Shown piece after piece: positions 11,690-22,599 of a DNA stretch of 36,016 bases (positions are counted from its first letter, which is position 1; each line of letters begins with the position of its first letter). Location: positions 5,984-41,999 of the forward strand of contig UZAN01043346.1 in the NCBI GenBank assembly GCA_900618425.1, in the 5' to 3' direction. This stretch comes from Echinostoma caproni (Eukaryota; Platyhelminthes; Trematoda; Plagiorchiida; Echinostomatidae). The notes below the pieces were generated by a model, which saw only the letters and a list, made by a program, of their open reading frames with translations, searched no databases and was not told where the DNA came from. The position numbers and the translations under genes are program-made.

Positions 11690-11755
11690 TGCGGTGGCCA
11701 CTTAATTAAGATCATCAAAATGGTGATCTAGGGAACCTGAGTTCGAATCACATCA
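11690..11755 (+). repeat. tRNA-derived SINE-like relic
   Basis: A GGTGGCCA start at about 11693 (weak A-box) is followed by a good B-box, GAGTTCGAATC, at 11739-11749. The spacing fits a tRNA-derived pol III promoter; the rest is diverged. Confidence 0.35.
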
Positions 11756-12008
11756 GCACTTCCCATCTTTCCTATACCACCAAGCAAGCAACCGTTGACT
11801 GTACACTAGTACACTGTACTCACTAAATGAACAAAAAGATTTTGAACTGTTCATGTCTATCTGTTTAATTTGTGAATAACTGGTTGGTTCACTCGGCAGT
11901 AAACTGCACAAAAATCGAAGCACGAAACTACACCGTGAACCGGGCATACGAGTTCAAAACTGTAAGTGTCAAATCAGTAAATCAGTCTAGAGGGATGCAA
12001 ATACTTAC

Positions 12009-12095
12009 CCGGTGACCTGCGAGTGTACGTTCAATCAAATCGCAGGCGAGTATATTCCCCTTCGACTTTGCGATTGCTAGAGCATCTTGACCATC
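12009..12095 (-). CDS. KANK: KANK-like exon: ankyrin repeat 5
   Basis: The acceptor is ttattag|GATGGT and the donor is CACCGG|GTAAGT. The exon is exactly 29 codons with phase 0 at both ends. It reads DGQDALAIAKSKGNILACDL and ends IERTLAGHR. The DGxxALxIAxxxGxxxxxxLL pattern is the fifth and last repeat of the KANK domain, following ...LLDN of the preceding exon across a 96 bp intron. That intron (12096-12191) has a pyrimidine-rich end before its TAG. The exon is too short for a start-codon-based open-frame search to find. After it, KANK proteins normally have only a short variable tail, so the gene should end soon. Confidence 0.93.
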
Positions 12096-12191
12096 CTAAT
12101 AAGGGGTGGAGAAAAAAACTCGATAGAATTATTATTTTTTTCAAAATCAAATAGACAGAAACAGACAGAGGTAGATACGAACGGAACTCAC

Positions 12192-12470
12192 ATTATCCAG
12201 TAAACTCAAGTCTAACTCCGGTCTTTCCAATAACGTGCTGATTACGACCAGATCCCCATTCTCCAAAGCAAACATCAGAGCTGTATTGCCTGAGGTATCC
12301 TGCAAATTGACCTGCGCCCCGTGTTCTAATAACAACTTCACAACCTCCCGAGATCCGTTCGATGCAGCCATCATGAGTGGAGTTTGTCTTGTGGTCGTGT
12401 TTGAGCGTAAATTGACATTGCCTGCACGAAATAGTCGACTCAGGGTGGTCAGTGCGGCGCCGTTGGAGAT
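12192..12470 (-). CDS. KANK: KANK-like exon: ankyrin repeats 2 (end), 3 and 4
   Basis: The acceptor is ccacag|ATCTCC and the donor is GATAAT|GTGAGT. The exon is exactly 93 codons with phase 0 at both ends. It begins ISNGAALTTLSRLFRAGNVN, finishing the long second repeat. Repeat 3 follows (RQTPLMMAASNGSREVVKLL, then LEHGAQVN), and repeat 4 (GNTALMFALENGDLVVISTL, then LERPELDLSLLDN). The short, imperfect G-N-V-N turn of repeat 2 and the long P-E-L-D-L tail of repeat 4 are family hallmarks. Joined to the previous exon there is no gap relative to the family, so no exon is missing across the 9.2 kb intron. The opposite-strand open frame at 12235-12480 is a shadow. Confidence 0.95.
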
Positions 12471-13127
12471 CTGTGGATGATGCATGAAGGGGTTAAGTGG
12501 AATGAGTTTCGTGGATGGACGGTGAATGGGTGACGTGACTAAGCGAAGCCTGTTTTTCATGTTACGAAAATATCGGATTGTTAATAAGTCCAGGACAGAA
12601 AAGTGTATGCAACTGGTGGATGGATGTTCGTTTTCAAATCCTGCATGTGATCCAATCAGTTGGACGGGCCACAAACATCCAGCGGTGTACTATGATCCCC
12701 GAACCAATAACAACAACAACAATACCAGGTGTGGAGAAATGAAACGAGCTGGAACACTGAACAGACTCATTGTGTTCGTTAGAAGTCATCTTCCGCGATG
12801 TGCACATCGAGTTTCACGGTCATCAGCCCTGAGCTTTCTGAAACATACGTTTAGACTGGCTTAACCGATATCTAATTAGGCCAAATGCGTCTATCATATT
12901 GTCAGGGTGAACGAAACGGAAAAGCTAACAAGGAGAACCTTCACAAACAGACTAGTAGTTGCGACCGGCTCTCCAGGCCGCCGGGAGCTAGTACAGGTGC
13001 CATAGGGAACAAAAGTGTCCCCAGACTAAACCCCGATTAAATGTGACTCTTGTGTGGCCGAGCTACTACTCGGTGTTGTGTGGCTTGTTATGGAGTGAGT
13101 CGGTCTCATGGATACCAAATTAATTTT

Positions 13128-13334
13128 TTATAAGAACTCTCGAGAACAGTTTATCAAATGCTGCTCTACAGTGTCCCTGTTTGTTCCTATTAAGGGGGAA
13201 TCTCTGTGACCTTTGCACACCTTGACGCTTTGTGCAATGCAGCTGAGTGAGCTCTTTGTGTAACAGGAAATGGTGTAGTCCGGTCTAAAACGGCGGCAGT
13301 TCGAAGTGTTGCAAAGCCCCGTTTGTTGGATCAA
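13128..13334 (-). pseudogene. Possible zinc-knuckle tail of another retrotransposon (weak)
   Basis: The minus frame ends with TNRDTVEQHLINCS, recalling the C-terminal pattern (C-x-x-C ... E-T-x-E-H-x-L-x-x-C) of CR1/Jockey-type LINE proteins. The first Cys pair is not seen (SPLIG where CPLCG would be expected). The rest of the frame has no recognisable pattern. It is kept only as a lead; otherwise 12471-14600 of this intron shows nothing but a CG-dinucleotide run at 13993-14004. Confidence 0.2.
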
Positions 13335-14609
13335 GATGCTTATTCTTTTCGTTTAACCCCGCAGATCAGGCCTAATTGCACCCTGGTCGTGGGATATAAA
13401 TTCGAAATTAATCGCAAAGTGATCAGTTAGTCCCCGGTGAAAAAAATTGTGCAACCATAATAATTTAATGTTGATCATAATCCAGATTAAACTGAAAATC
13501 TGTGACCTCGAAGGATGGATCACACACACACTTCTTGGGGTCGAAGGACAGTTTAACTGTCATGCGTTTCATTGTCATGAAGAGGATGTCCTGTTTGTTT
13601 GTCTGTTGTTTGACTTTGTTTGTTATTAAATTTATAACCCTCAAAAAACTACTTTGATGAAGGTGGAAGTGTGCAATCACAGGGCTGTCAAGTGACAGAA
13701 AGAACAGAAGGTCAGATGAAGTTGTGTTTGGATTCGAAAGCACAATACCGGCAGCGATAGGATGGTGAACACCCCACCCCCCACCCTTTCTCCAGGGTTC
13801 CCTCTCCGCCGAATACCAGTGAATAGGCTATCAGAGACCGGCTCATTTTTCACTCTTTTAGATGAACCCCGGATCACCGATAAGATGACTACTACTAAGC
13901 TGTTAGTCAATTCTCACTCCGAAAGTCCTCGACAAGAAAGGAAGTGACTGATTACCTGATCAACACAGTCAGCTGAGCTGATCATTTGTGATCGCGCGCG
14001 CGCGCTCGCACACACAATTCAGACGAAACAATTTGTTAGTGTAAGTAACGATGGTTACGGACAGGCCATCGATCATACCGTATTTTGTCATAACCGATCC
14101 AAGAGATAGGAGTTAGCATAACGAAACGCAATGCTATTATCACAAAAAAGCAAACAAAAACAATCAAATCCGCACGCACACAAACACACGTGTTCGCCGA
14201 TGAACAACGCGAAACAGCTGATGCACTTTTGAAATGCTCATTCATTAGTCAAAAATAATTATGAGCCACATTCTCAACGGGAGATGGTGCAGGGGTAATT
14301 GAGAGAAAGATACAAATACTACCAGTTGCTTTACACTGTACAAGTAGAAGTTTCGGCTGCGGTTTCTGTGTGCTTTGACCCGAAAAAACTGGGACAAACA
14401 AGGAAAAAGATCCACTAACACACAATCTTGAATCCGTTGTGTACCCGATAAAGAAAGCCGAATATTCGGTTTTGCTGATCGTGTAAAAACAAGTCACAAT
14501 TGTTAGTTGTTGCAAGACGAATGAAAGATTACAAACACAGTTGTAGAAAACGCTGTTGGCGAAGAAATTTCCTATCGATATATCACATATGTATATATGC
14601 ACTCTCCAT

Positions 14610-15670
14610 GTCAGGCGACTCGGTATCCGAAGCTCGCAGTGTTGTGTCAAATGTCAAGACTGAGCCCTCGCTTCTTTACTGGATTCCAGTTCCGTAGTCG
14701 ACTGTGCGCTGTATGTACATCTCGATGGTTCAGTACAGGTCAACAGTTAGATAACGAAGCGTCGGTGCTCATTCGTTGTGTACGTGTACGCACCAACCAA
14801 GTGCAATGGTGGCCCGGTGGTAACGTCACCAAATTATCACACCCCGGAGGACGAGCGTTCGAATCCCACCACCACCGCCTGACTTTGTGTGTGGTATGGC
14901 AGCCCTTTAATTGGCCGCTTCCCCCTTCCTGAAAATTGCATCATTGTTTATTCAATAAAAAAGAAGTAAAATGAAAAGAAAAAAATATGAAGAATGAATT
15001 CTACATGGAACCATCGAAACAATTCCAAAGTGATCGATAAAAGGAAGTCGTTAGACTTCATTGCTCAAGTGGGATCACCGAAGGAATCGGAAATCACGTG
15101 CCAGCCAGCCAGCCAATCGGACAGACAATGGATATTGCCTGTTTCAACTTTGCGCGGAACACGGATTGTTCCTCTGAAGCACTAACTTCTCGCATAATAA
15201 AGATACCGTCCTACTTGGAAGCCGCCAACGTCTTCACAGCGATGGGCCCAAATCGCCATCAAACACTGCTGCCGAGGGTCTATTGAAGACTGCTGCTCAC
15301 CTGATCAAGACTTGTGGACATGGACCGATCTGTGTAACGAGTTCGCCTCTCCCTACACCTGGTAAAAAAATCGCAATAAGACCACCAGTAATGGATGCCC
15401 ACAAAACAAGGCCAGCAGTAAGTCAATCGGCCTTCGGAACGGAGCTTTCTGATTGCCTCTCGGCTCAACCAACCGTGGAATGACTCAATGGGCAGTGGAT
15501 GTTAACTAACAAATCTATGAGAACAACGACAGATTCTGAAGCGCGATTGATATAAACGGCCTCGGCTATCATGCTAGACCCCTCCTTCAGATGACGAATT
15601 TGAGGTGTAAATCGTTAAAAAAAGAACTGCACAAGAGCCAGTGAAATGACCGCGAGAAGTGGTGAATACT
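14610..15670 (+). mobile_element. LINE endonuclease and EN-RT linker relic (copy D), interrupted
   Basis: 14670-14797 decodes, across frameshifts, to an APE-type endonuclease core: LLYWIPV, then SRLCAV, then a VYVYAPTN-like end. The element is interrupted at about 14798 and resumes at about 15160 with TDCSSEA, which continues the same motif. 15213-15299 reads TWKPPTSSQRWAQIAIKHCC then RGSIEDC, the endonuclease C-terminus, but the D-H pair expected after Q-I is missing, so catalysis is lost. 15370-15660 then gives linker patterns (FGTELSDCLS; a decayed R-E-x-W-W-like end at about 15650). It lies in the 9.2 kb intron, antisense to the KANK-like gene. Confidence 0.75.
14798..15160 (+). repeat. 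tRNA-derived SINE inserted in LINE copy D
   Basis: The A-box TGGCCCGGTGG (14810-14820) and B-box CGTTCGAATCC (14856-14866) are each about one mismatch from consensus. They are followed by a short body and an A-rich tail with AATAAA at about 14953-14990. The element sits exactly at the break in the LINE endonuclease. The tRNA T-stem does not pair, so it is not a tRNA gene. The roughly 170 bp after the A-rich tail (to 15160), including a CCAG tandem at about 15101-15113, are unassigned. Confidence 0.6.
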
Positions 15671-16294
15671 TTTTTTTTCTCGGATTTTATTAGACTATTC
15701 TAGACTCTAGCATCCAACGAAACGATGCTAGTCAATTTAGGCTATCTAATCTTTTGTGAACAAAACATTCTGACGTAATTAGTCAATTTATTGAGGAATG
15801 ATTCCGCTCGGCTGACTGTTGTCTGTTGAAACACGATAGTTACCAAAACAGTCTTGCACTAATACCAAGTTGTCTCCGCAGCGACTGAAGAGATTGGAAG
15901 AAATGCTAAAGCTAATCTCTCTTGTTCTTCGTTCGACCCAATCAGATTATTCTCTCTATGAAGACGAGATTTACCGACAATACTTTCGAATTTCGTCATA
16001 CACATCGACAGGTACATACAAACTAAACTCATACGCCGGTGTCGAAAAAAAATACGCCGCATTCTAATATTTGATCTATGCAAATTCAGGGTTTGCATCC
16101 AATCCGCTTGTACGTGTGAGGAGGAACCTCTGACTAGATGCGTTCTCCTTGATTAAAATCCAAAGGAGACGAGTCGGTTACAGTTTTGTCACATGGACGC
16201 GGTGTGACACCCAAACTACGACGACGACGACAACTGTTTAATCAGCTGAGCGCGGTGGATTGCACAGAGCAGCGCCCGATCTGGAACCTGTGTG

Positions 16295-16317
16295 ACACAC
16301 ACACACACACACACACA
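16295..16317. repeat. (AC)n microsatellite
   Basis: Uninterrupted AC run of about 23 bases, followed about 75 bp later by a short CT run. Confidence 0.95.
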
Positions 16318-17440
16318 TCACGAGTCATCTGGAGGCGCGCTCGCAGCGATGGTGGTGGGGTGGGGTGAGGGTTCGGATTCACATACGTGCCCTCTCTCTC
16401 TCTCTCACACACATGTCAAAGTAACAGATTGATCTTCGAGCAACAACATGCAACAACCACACCGCTGAATCGTGCCTCTCACATGGCACAGACAGAAATC
16501 GACAGCACATCAAAAGCGCCGTGGACCGACAAGCCAATGTGAAAAACCATAAGCCGTAAACCCATGGAGACCATACATTTGCACATGCATTTCAGGCGAG
16601 ATGCTACACGAACCGGCGATCTTTTATTCCGAGTTCGATTAAAAACTGGCTAGTTGACTGTGAATTATAACAATAGCCCGAATAGTCCCTCTCTCTCTTC
16701 GGCAGCACATTCCAAAGCAGATTTCTATTCTCTACAGGTTCAAAATGGCAAAACGGTAGAGATGTCTTTGACAATACCGAATTGGAATATGCAACAGCAC
16801 CGATCAGTCGGTGTCATGAAGAACCGACCCGGGGGATCGTTTACATCCCACCACATCCACCACTTTGATTGGTGCGAAACCCATTTCTAAACGCTCCTCT
16901 GGTCCAAAGTCCTTGAAACCGATCGTGATGCCTGGAAAGAAGGGTACATCAAATCCTACACTTGATTGTTTCGACAAATTCAAGTTTCACCAGCATAACG
17001 CAGAAAATGAGTTGTGTGGGCGCGCACGAGAGATGGTGAGTGGAAAGCAACACGAGCAGAATCAGTTCACATAGATCGAGATGCAATTGGTTCAACGTGG
17101 GAGTCTCTGTTTGCAGGCCTAATGCGAACCGTGAAATTCATGTGCTGCGTAGGAGAATTGAGCTATGATTCAGGTGCAGTCCAAGGGAGGTCGCTGTACA
17201 GGTGAAATGTTTAGACATTTACATACGCACACACACAAACGCACATAGATATCCTGGGGTTTTATAGCGCAGACGATTCTTCCTCAACGTATGAGAAAAT
17301 TGTCGGAATGAATAAGAACAAACACAATGGATCCAGCTTGTTCCGAGTGATCCTATTCCGAAGTACGATGAAACAACTGACAGAGATTATTCGACAGGAT
17401 TTAGGCACTGCAAGCCAACTTGCACGAATCAGTGAGGCGC

Positions 17441-17464
17441 GGGGGGGGGGGGGGGGGGGGGGGN
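17441..17464. repeat. Poly-G tract ending in an N
   Basis: A run of 23 G followed by one undetermined base. It is likely a sequencing or assembly uncertainty at a homopolymer; true length unknown. Confidence 0.9.
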
Positions 17465-18064
17465 TCAATCCAGGCTCCTTAATTTATGGAACACCAATTA
17501 TTGAAATGGAAAACTCTGTGATTCTTGGAACGTTTTTTTTCATTCAGTGGATTTGATTAACCAGCTTCTACTTCATTTTCGATCCAGTGCCAGGTGTCTT
17601 CAGTGTACCTCGTAGAAAAAGCTGAAACTGTACTATGCTAGCTTGGCTCGACAAAAAAAAACCCAGAACAGAGTATCACACTGTTTGCCTATTTCAAATT
17701 ACAAGATAAGTCCATCGTCTTAACCAGAGCACAGATCGTAGGCAAACTAAAGATAAACATGTCCCCAATTCCATCTTCTCACTAAAAATAATTTGATCTG
17801 GAGTGTTTGGCCCTATCACAACAACTTCCCGCTATCTCATCACATGAATGTGATTAAAGCCGTATGTGAAGAAACACGTCGAAAACATTTGTTCACTCAC
17901 GATCTGTGTGCTGCTTGTCCATTATTTATCAATGTATCCATAAGATGTTTATTTAATACTTTTCAGTCAACATTACAGAGTTAGATGAATAAAGCTACCC
18001 ATCTCTGAGCTCTCTATCTCACCTTTTTTGTTTATTACACATCCACGTGTGATGAACGGCCGAC

Positions 18065-18180
18065 GGGGCGAAACCCATAGTCACCTGCTGTTCAGTGGTG
18101 GAAACCGGCCACGGGACTTGGAGTGGGGCGAACCACATAAGGCCCTGATAGATTAGGCATGGTATTGAACCGGAGGACAG
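18065..18180 (+). repeat. ~110 bp dispersed repeat, copy 1 of 3
   Basis: The block ctgttcagtggtggaaac ... ccacgggacttggagtggggcgaaccacataaggccctgatagattaggcatggtattgaaccggaggacag is shared in the same order and orientation with 24040-24150 and 34135-34245. No coding pattern is present. Confidence 0.65.
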
Positions 18181-18224
18181 CACAGGTGTCTACCACCAAA
18201 GTTGGGTGGCGGTGGCGGGGCTTA

Positions 18225-18300
18225 GAACTCGAACGATAAGGTCCAAAGCAAGTCGGTGACAGCGACTAAACCATTGGGCCAGCACCATCCCTCTCTCTCT
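18225..18300 (-). repeat. tRNA-derived SINE-like relic (minus strand)
   Basis: On the minus strand an A-box TGGCCCAATGGTTTAGTCG (near 18285) and a B-box CGTTCGAGTTC (near 18232) are separated by tRNA-like spacing. The A-box resembles that of the SINE at 14810 (TGGCCCGGTGG), so they may be one family. Confidence 0.5.
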
Positions 18301-18439
18301 TCTAACAAGCAATCACCTTCTGTGGCTGATAACTTTCCGTATTCGGGATGCAGAAGATATAGGGAATACACACTAGTTTTGCAACGGTACACACATACGT
18401 GCGCACGCTGATTCGGAGGTTGTGCAACTCGCGCCCCAG

Positions 18440-18515
18440 TTTGCCCCCGGACGAGGATAACCAAACAGGTAGGTCCCGCATACTAGAATCGGTCTACGTG
18501 GGTTCGATTCTGCGT
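18440..18515 (+). repeat. Possible SINE relic with intact B-box
   Basis: A GGTTCGATTCT B-box at 18501-18511 matches the pol III consensus. I cannot find a convincing A-box upstream, so this may be chance. Confidence 0.25.
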
Positions 18516-18929
18516 TGAACAGTCGGATACAATACTTGCTTCGTGCGTTTGTCGTGACTCTAAGCAAATAACCCACTCACTCTTTCAGCGACTGGGTTCA
18601 GTATCCTGAAGATCATTATTGGCACATAGCCATTGGAATTTCTCGTTTTCAGTGATTGCACTTGCTATCATGCATTCTGTGACACCATAGGCTCATAGTC
18701 AGGACACAGAAAGGACTTGATCGGCGAGTTGGATGATGCATGTGCAAGACAATCCTTTGTACGATACGTGTCCCTGATGACCTTCTGTGGACACGTACAC
18801 ACAGTGACAATTTATCCAACTTAATCAGTGCTAACACATTCGGAAAAGGGGACATAAATTACTGAAATGTTTGAATCACTTAAGTGATTACTGAATCATG
18901 TATCCTGGCTGTATAAACTATAATGTACT

Positions 18930-19245
18930 GGTAAGACATAGCACGAGGGTATCAGAACCCTCACCAGAAGACTGAGTCACATAAGCCCCGTTAGGCGACT
19001 TGTTTGGGGACCTCGGGATGATCGTAACACCTGAGGAGAGATACTGAATGACATAGCTGAGTGTTAGTGCATCTCCTCAATTTCCTTACCACCGTAGTCC
19101 ACTGAAATTCTCCATTTTCTCTACTCTCACCCTACCTGTCTTTCTTCCACAGCTTCATCCTAATGGGTAGCAAAAAGACAGGACCCAATTGCGGAGCACG
19201 AATGTGGTTAGTGGCTGTACAAAATGAAACTGAAATAATGCACAT
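18930..19245 (+). mobile_element. LINE 3'-end relic (copy E)
   Basis: Starts at ggtaagacatagcacgagggtat (18931), equal to the K-T-W-H-E-G-M point of the C-terminal domain. It runs through the S-D-x-A-E-C segment (about 19046) and the shared 3' UTR (about 19075-19240; tactctcaccctacctg, then ggctgtacaaaatgaaact). It is 5'-truncated and full of stops. Another copy (F) begins only about 50 bp further on. Confidence 0.75.
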
Positions 19246-19289
19246 CAGTCAATGAAAATAAGAACAATATGTTACGTTGGGTGTGTAGT

Positions 19290-21000
19290 TCAGTTCAGTT
19301 TGTACAACCATGCACTATCATGCGCCACAAGCTGGATTTAGACCTGGTCTAGGTTGTATCGACCACATCTTCACTCCTCGCCAAACTCTGGAGCTCCGGC
19401 ATTCCTTTCGTAGACCCACCATCTCTGTCTTCCTGAATCTGAAAGCGGCTTACGGATCACCCGACCGCTCTTCACTTTGGCGCTGGCTTTCCTTCAAGGG
19501 TGTGTCCGAGAAGTTTACTCCAATAATATGATCTCTCTATACTCATAGCCAAAGCCAAACTGGAGCTTACGGCACGTTTTCACCCGAGTTCACCACGGAA
19601 AGTGGTGTTCGTCAGGGTTGCCCTCTCTCTCCTTTTCTATTCAACTTTGTTATAGATTTGATTATGGAAACAGTCCTATCCTCGTGCGCGAACAGTGGCA
19701 TCGATTTAATTCCAAGTGGCAGGCTGTTTGATTTAGAGTATGCAAACGACATTGTGCTACTAAGTGAAGATCCAGTTGCAAGCCTATCTAGATAGTTTGA
19801 GTGCTAGTGTAGCCATATTCGGTATGCGTTTGCACCTTCAAAGTGTGAAAGGCTACTACAAAACTAGGTTGGTCCGGCAGCCAACTTCACCCTAACTGGG
19901 GAAGTAATAGAGCGAGCAGTTTTGTTATCTGGACAGCTAGATCTCACCCGGCGGACGCATCTTAGCTGAAGCGCGGATCCAGAAAGCTCGGTTGTCATTC
20001 GCCAACTTGAGACATCTGTGGTGCCGTCACGACATCCAGTTATCTGTGAAGGGTCGAGTGTATGCTGCAGCAGTTCGACCAGTCCTGCTCTACGGAACAG
20101 AGACTTGGCCACTAAAGGAACAGGATAAAAATAGATTGTCGGTGTTCCAACACCGCTGTCTACGTAGCATTGCACATGTCTGGTGGGGTAACCGGACTAG
20201 CAATGCTGAGGTTAGGCGTAGAGTTTTAGGCAGTCGCGGTCGTCCACTAGAGCAAGTGATCGACCTCCATAGATTACACTGGTTNNNNNNNNNNNNNNNN
20301 NNNNNNNNNNNNNNNNNNNNNNNNNNNNNNNNNNNNNNNNNNNNNNNNNNNNNNNNNNNNNNNNNNNNNNNNNNNNNNNNNNNNNNNNNNNNNNNNNNNN
20401 NNNNNNNNNNNNNNNNNNNNNNNNNNNNNNNNNNNNNNNNNNNNNNNNNNNNNNNNNNNNNNNNNNNNNNNNNNNNNNNNNNNNNNNNNNNNNNNNNNNN
20501 NNNNNNNNNNNNNNNNNNNNNNNNNNNNNNNNNNNNNNNNNNNNNNNNNNNNNNNNNNNNNNNNNNNNNNNNNNNNNNNNNNNNNNNNNNNNNNNNNNNN
20601 NNNNNNNNNNNNNNNNNNNNNNNNNNNNNNNNNNNNNNNNNNNNNNNNNNNNNNNNNNNNNNNNNNNNNNNNNNNNNNNNNNNNNNNNNNNNNNNNNNNN
20701 NNNNNNNNNNNNNNNNNNNNNNNNNNNNNNNNNNNNNNNNNNNNNNNNNNNNNNNNNNNNNNNNNNNNNNNNNNNNNNNNNNNNNNNNNNNNNNNNNNNN
20801 NNNNNNNNNNNNNNNNNNNNNNNNNNNNNNNNNNNNNNNNNNNNNNNNNNNNNNNNNNNNNNNNNNNNNNNNNNNNNNNNNNNNNNNNNNGGAGACTGGC
20901 TCACATAGGTTCCGATAGGCTCCCTCGCTGGGGACCCAGAGATCATGGTCACTCATGGTTAGAGACACTGAGTGACATAGCTGGGTGTCGCAAACCACCT
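19290..21000 (+). mobile_element. LINE reverse-transcriptase relic (copy F), spans the N-gap
   Basis: The frame from about 19320 reads QAGFRPGLGCIDHIF, then SVFLNLKAAYGSPDRSSLW. After a frameshift it reads FTTESGVRQGCPLSPFLFNF, then GRLFDLEYANDIVLL at about 19730-19758. These are RT motifs in the order of APE-type non-LTR elements. Motif A has Asn where the catalytic Asp belongs (19436-19438), and the YxDD box is YAND (19739-19750), so both catalytic positions are lost besides the frameshifts. 19992-20284 reads LRHLWCRHDIQLSVKGRVYA, then YGTETWPL, RCLRSIAHVWWGNRTSNAEV and LHRLHW. 20891-20990 resumes with the C-terminal end after the gap. It is intronic and antisense to the KANK-like gene. Confidence 0.88.
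20285..20890. other. Assembly gap (606 N)
   Basis: An unbroken run of N inside LINE copy F. The two long open frames drawn across it on either strand are artefacts. Confidence 1.
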
Positions 21001-21655
21001 CGTTGGTGGGGGGNGACATATGAAAGAAACGAAAGTTGCGGAAAACCGGAATTGAACTTGAAATCAGAAGTCCCGGTCATCGGCCAATTTCATAATGAGT
21101 TGGCGAATATGACATATCTGGTACAAGTTGAAAATGTAAGATGTTTTGGTGTGTGGAAGGGTCATCATGAAAGACTAATACACCTAGGACACCAACGTGT
21201 GATGCCAATAAGAGCTACGAGGAGCAGCTACGACGATAAATAGGGATACAGTGGTGCGTAGAATTGCATGAAAACAGGTTTGCTTTAGTCAGTTATTTGC
21301 AACACTGATACAGATTCGCATACTCATTGTTTCCTTATAAACACACCTACGGGAAATGATCTGTGAGTGAAAACGGAGTGTTTTCTGATCTGGAGATTAA
21401 AAGGATGAGATTAAAGTGAAATCCGTTATTTTAAATCTGCGTTTTAATTTCAAATGCAACAAGATATAGTTCAAGGATGTGTACGTTTAATCGTAAAACC
21501 CAAATCATGGTATAAGGCTTAACCATCAAAAGTCCGTTACAAATCTCCTCAGTCTAGATTTGCACTGAACGTGATCAATAGGGCAAAGGGGATTTTAAAA
21601 AAACGCATCCAAAATTGTCACACTAAAAATGTTTAACTAAATGATGGGAACTCAC
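21001..21655. other. Intronic DNA, no gene recognised
   Basis: Includes an N at 21014 next to a G run. The frame at 21052-21243 has no recognisable pattern. The stretch ends at the donor of the exon at 21793-21656. Confidence 0.5.
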
Positions 21656-21793
21656 ATTACACACAGTCGCAATCATGATGGGAGAGAAACCGACTAGATT
21701 GAATCGATCTGGCTCGGCGTAACCGGAATCCAGAATCAGATTGACTACAGGCCAGGCTCCATGGCCTACGGCATAGTGCAATGAGGTGCTTCC
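21656..21793 (-). CDS. KANK: KANK-like exon: ankyrin repeat 1 and first half of repeat 2
   Basis: The acceptor is tcgccag|GGAAGC and the donor is TGTAAT|GTGAGT. The exon is exactly 46 codons with phase 0 at both ends. It opens with the ankyrin core GSTSLHYAVGHG, followed by WPVVNLILDSG and then GFSPIMIATVCN. The GxTxLHYxVxHxxxxVVxLLLD and GxxPIMxA patterns are the diagnostic first two repeats of the KANK ankyrin domain. An open frame continues upstream into 22037 but loses the family pattern at the acceptor, so the exon start is set by the splice site. There are no internal stops. Confidence 0.92.
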
Positions 21794-22499
21794 CTGGCGA
21801 ACAGAGAAAGAAAATCAAACAGATAGAAAGAGACGCAACAGAGGGACAACGACTGTACAGCGTAGCTTGGTTGAATTCTACAAGTGGTTCCAGGTCGCTG
21901 AGAGCAAAACAACCATGAACAAGTGAGTTCATCCCACTAATAAGTGATTGCGGACCAGCATTTCCGATGCTTGGAGACATGACATGTGTTTTTCTCCCGG
22001 CTGGTACGTTCTCTATAAACTGACCGAGATCTATCAACGGTTGCTCGATGTGTGCGAGTGGGACAAAGCGCTCAATAGGACAACCACTCTGTGATCTCCA
22101 CCACCATCACCAACACAGTACACGGACAACTTGGGTGTTTTTGGCTCACCACAAATAATTCGGGGACGTATGAACTGGGCATAAAACCCGAGATCAGCAA
22201 TCAAAACATATCCTTCAAAAGAACATTGAGCTTGAGATTCTTCGTGTCATTTTCCTTGGAAATAACTTTTTTCTCATTTGGGAAAACGCTCCTGATCAAT
22301 ATTCAGGTAACAGTGGATCGAATATTGCACCCACCTCAAGTTAGTAATTTATGAAGTACCCGGTACAAAGCTATCATCCTTTTGGGTAGATCATAAACCC
22401 GGAGGCTTGTGCTGAAATACGTAAGGCGCGATGCCTGCATTAAGCTCGGGAAGATATTTTGTGATATATCGTGTACGTTCAACATGAAAAACGGTTTGA

Positions 22500-22560
22500 T
22501 CAGCTGCCCGGTGGCTGAGTGAGTTCTATCTGTGAGGTGCCGGATTCGACCTCCAGTTGA
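22500..22560 (+). repeat. tRNA-derived SINE-like relic
   Basis: The A-box-like TGGCTGAGTGA (22512-22522) and B-box-like GATTCGACCTC (22543-22553) are spaced as in a tRNA, about 31 bases apart. The preceding GCCCGG resembles the CCCGG of the SINE at 14810. Stems are not conserved. Confidence 0.4.
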
Positions 22561-22599
22561 GTCGATGAGACCCAACCAACTCGAAACAGCTGACTAGTG

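Larger units (their letters stand above)
15675..18030. other. Intronic DNA, no gene recognised
   Basis: No convincing exon or domain on either strand. Contains the (AC)n tract at 16295-16317, a (CT)n stretch at about 16391-16406 and the poly-G/N site at 17441-17464. The frames at 15870-16067, 16654-16890 and 16865-17074 show no recognisable pattern. Confidence 0.5.

Noticed and set aside
12235..12480. Plus-strand open frame over the ankyrin exon
   Set aside because: Shadow of the minus-strand exon at 12470-12192, which has the family pattern and splice sites.
14800..14875. Functional tRNA gene
   Set aside because: A and B boxes are present but the T-stem and acceptor pairing fail, and it is followed by an A-rich tail inside a LINE; a SINE explains it better.
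19992..21019. Long open frames (about 246-309 codons) on both strands
   Set aside because: They run through the N-gap at 20285-20890; only the ends are real sequence and those belong to a LINE.
21657..22037. 126-codon minus frame as an intact gene
   Set aside because: Its frame is not the ankyrin frame of the exon at 21793-21656, and it shows no family pattern or splice support.
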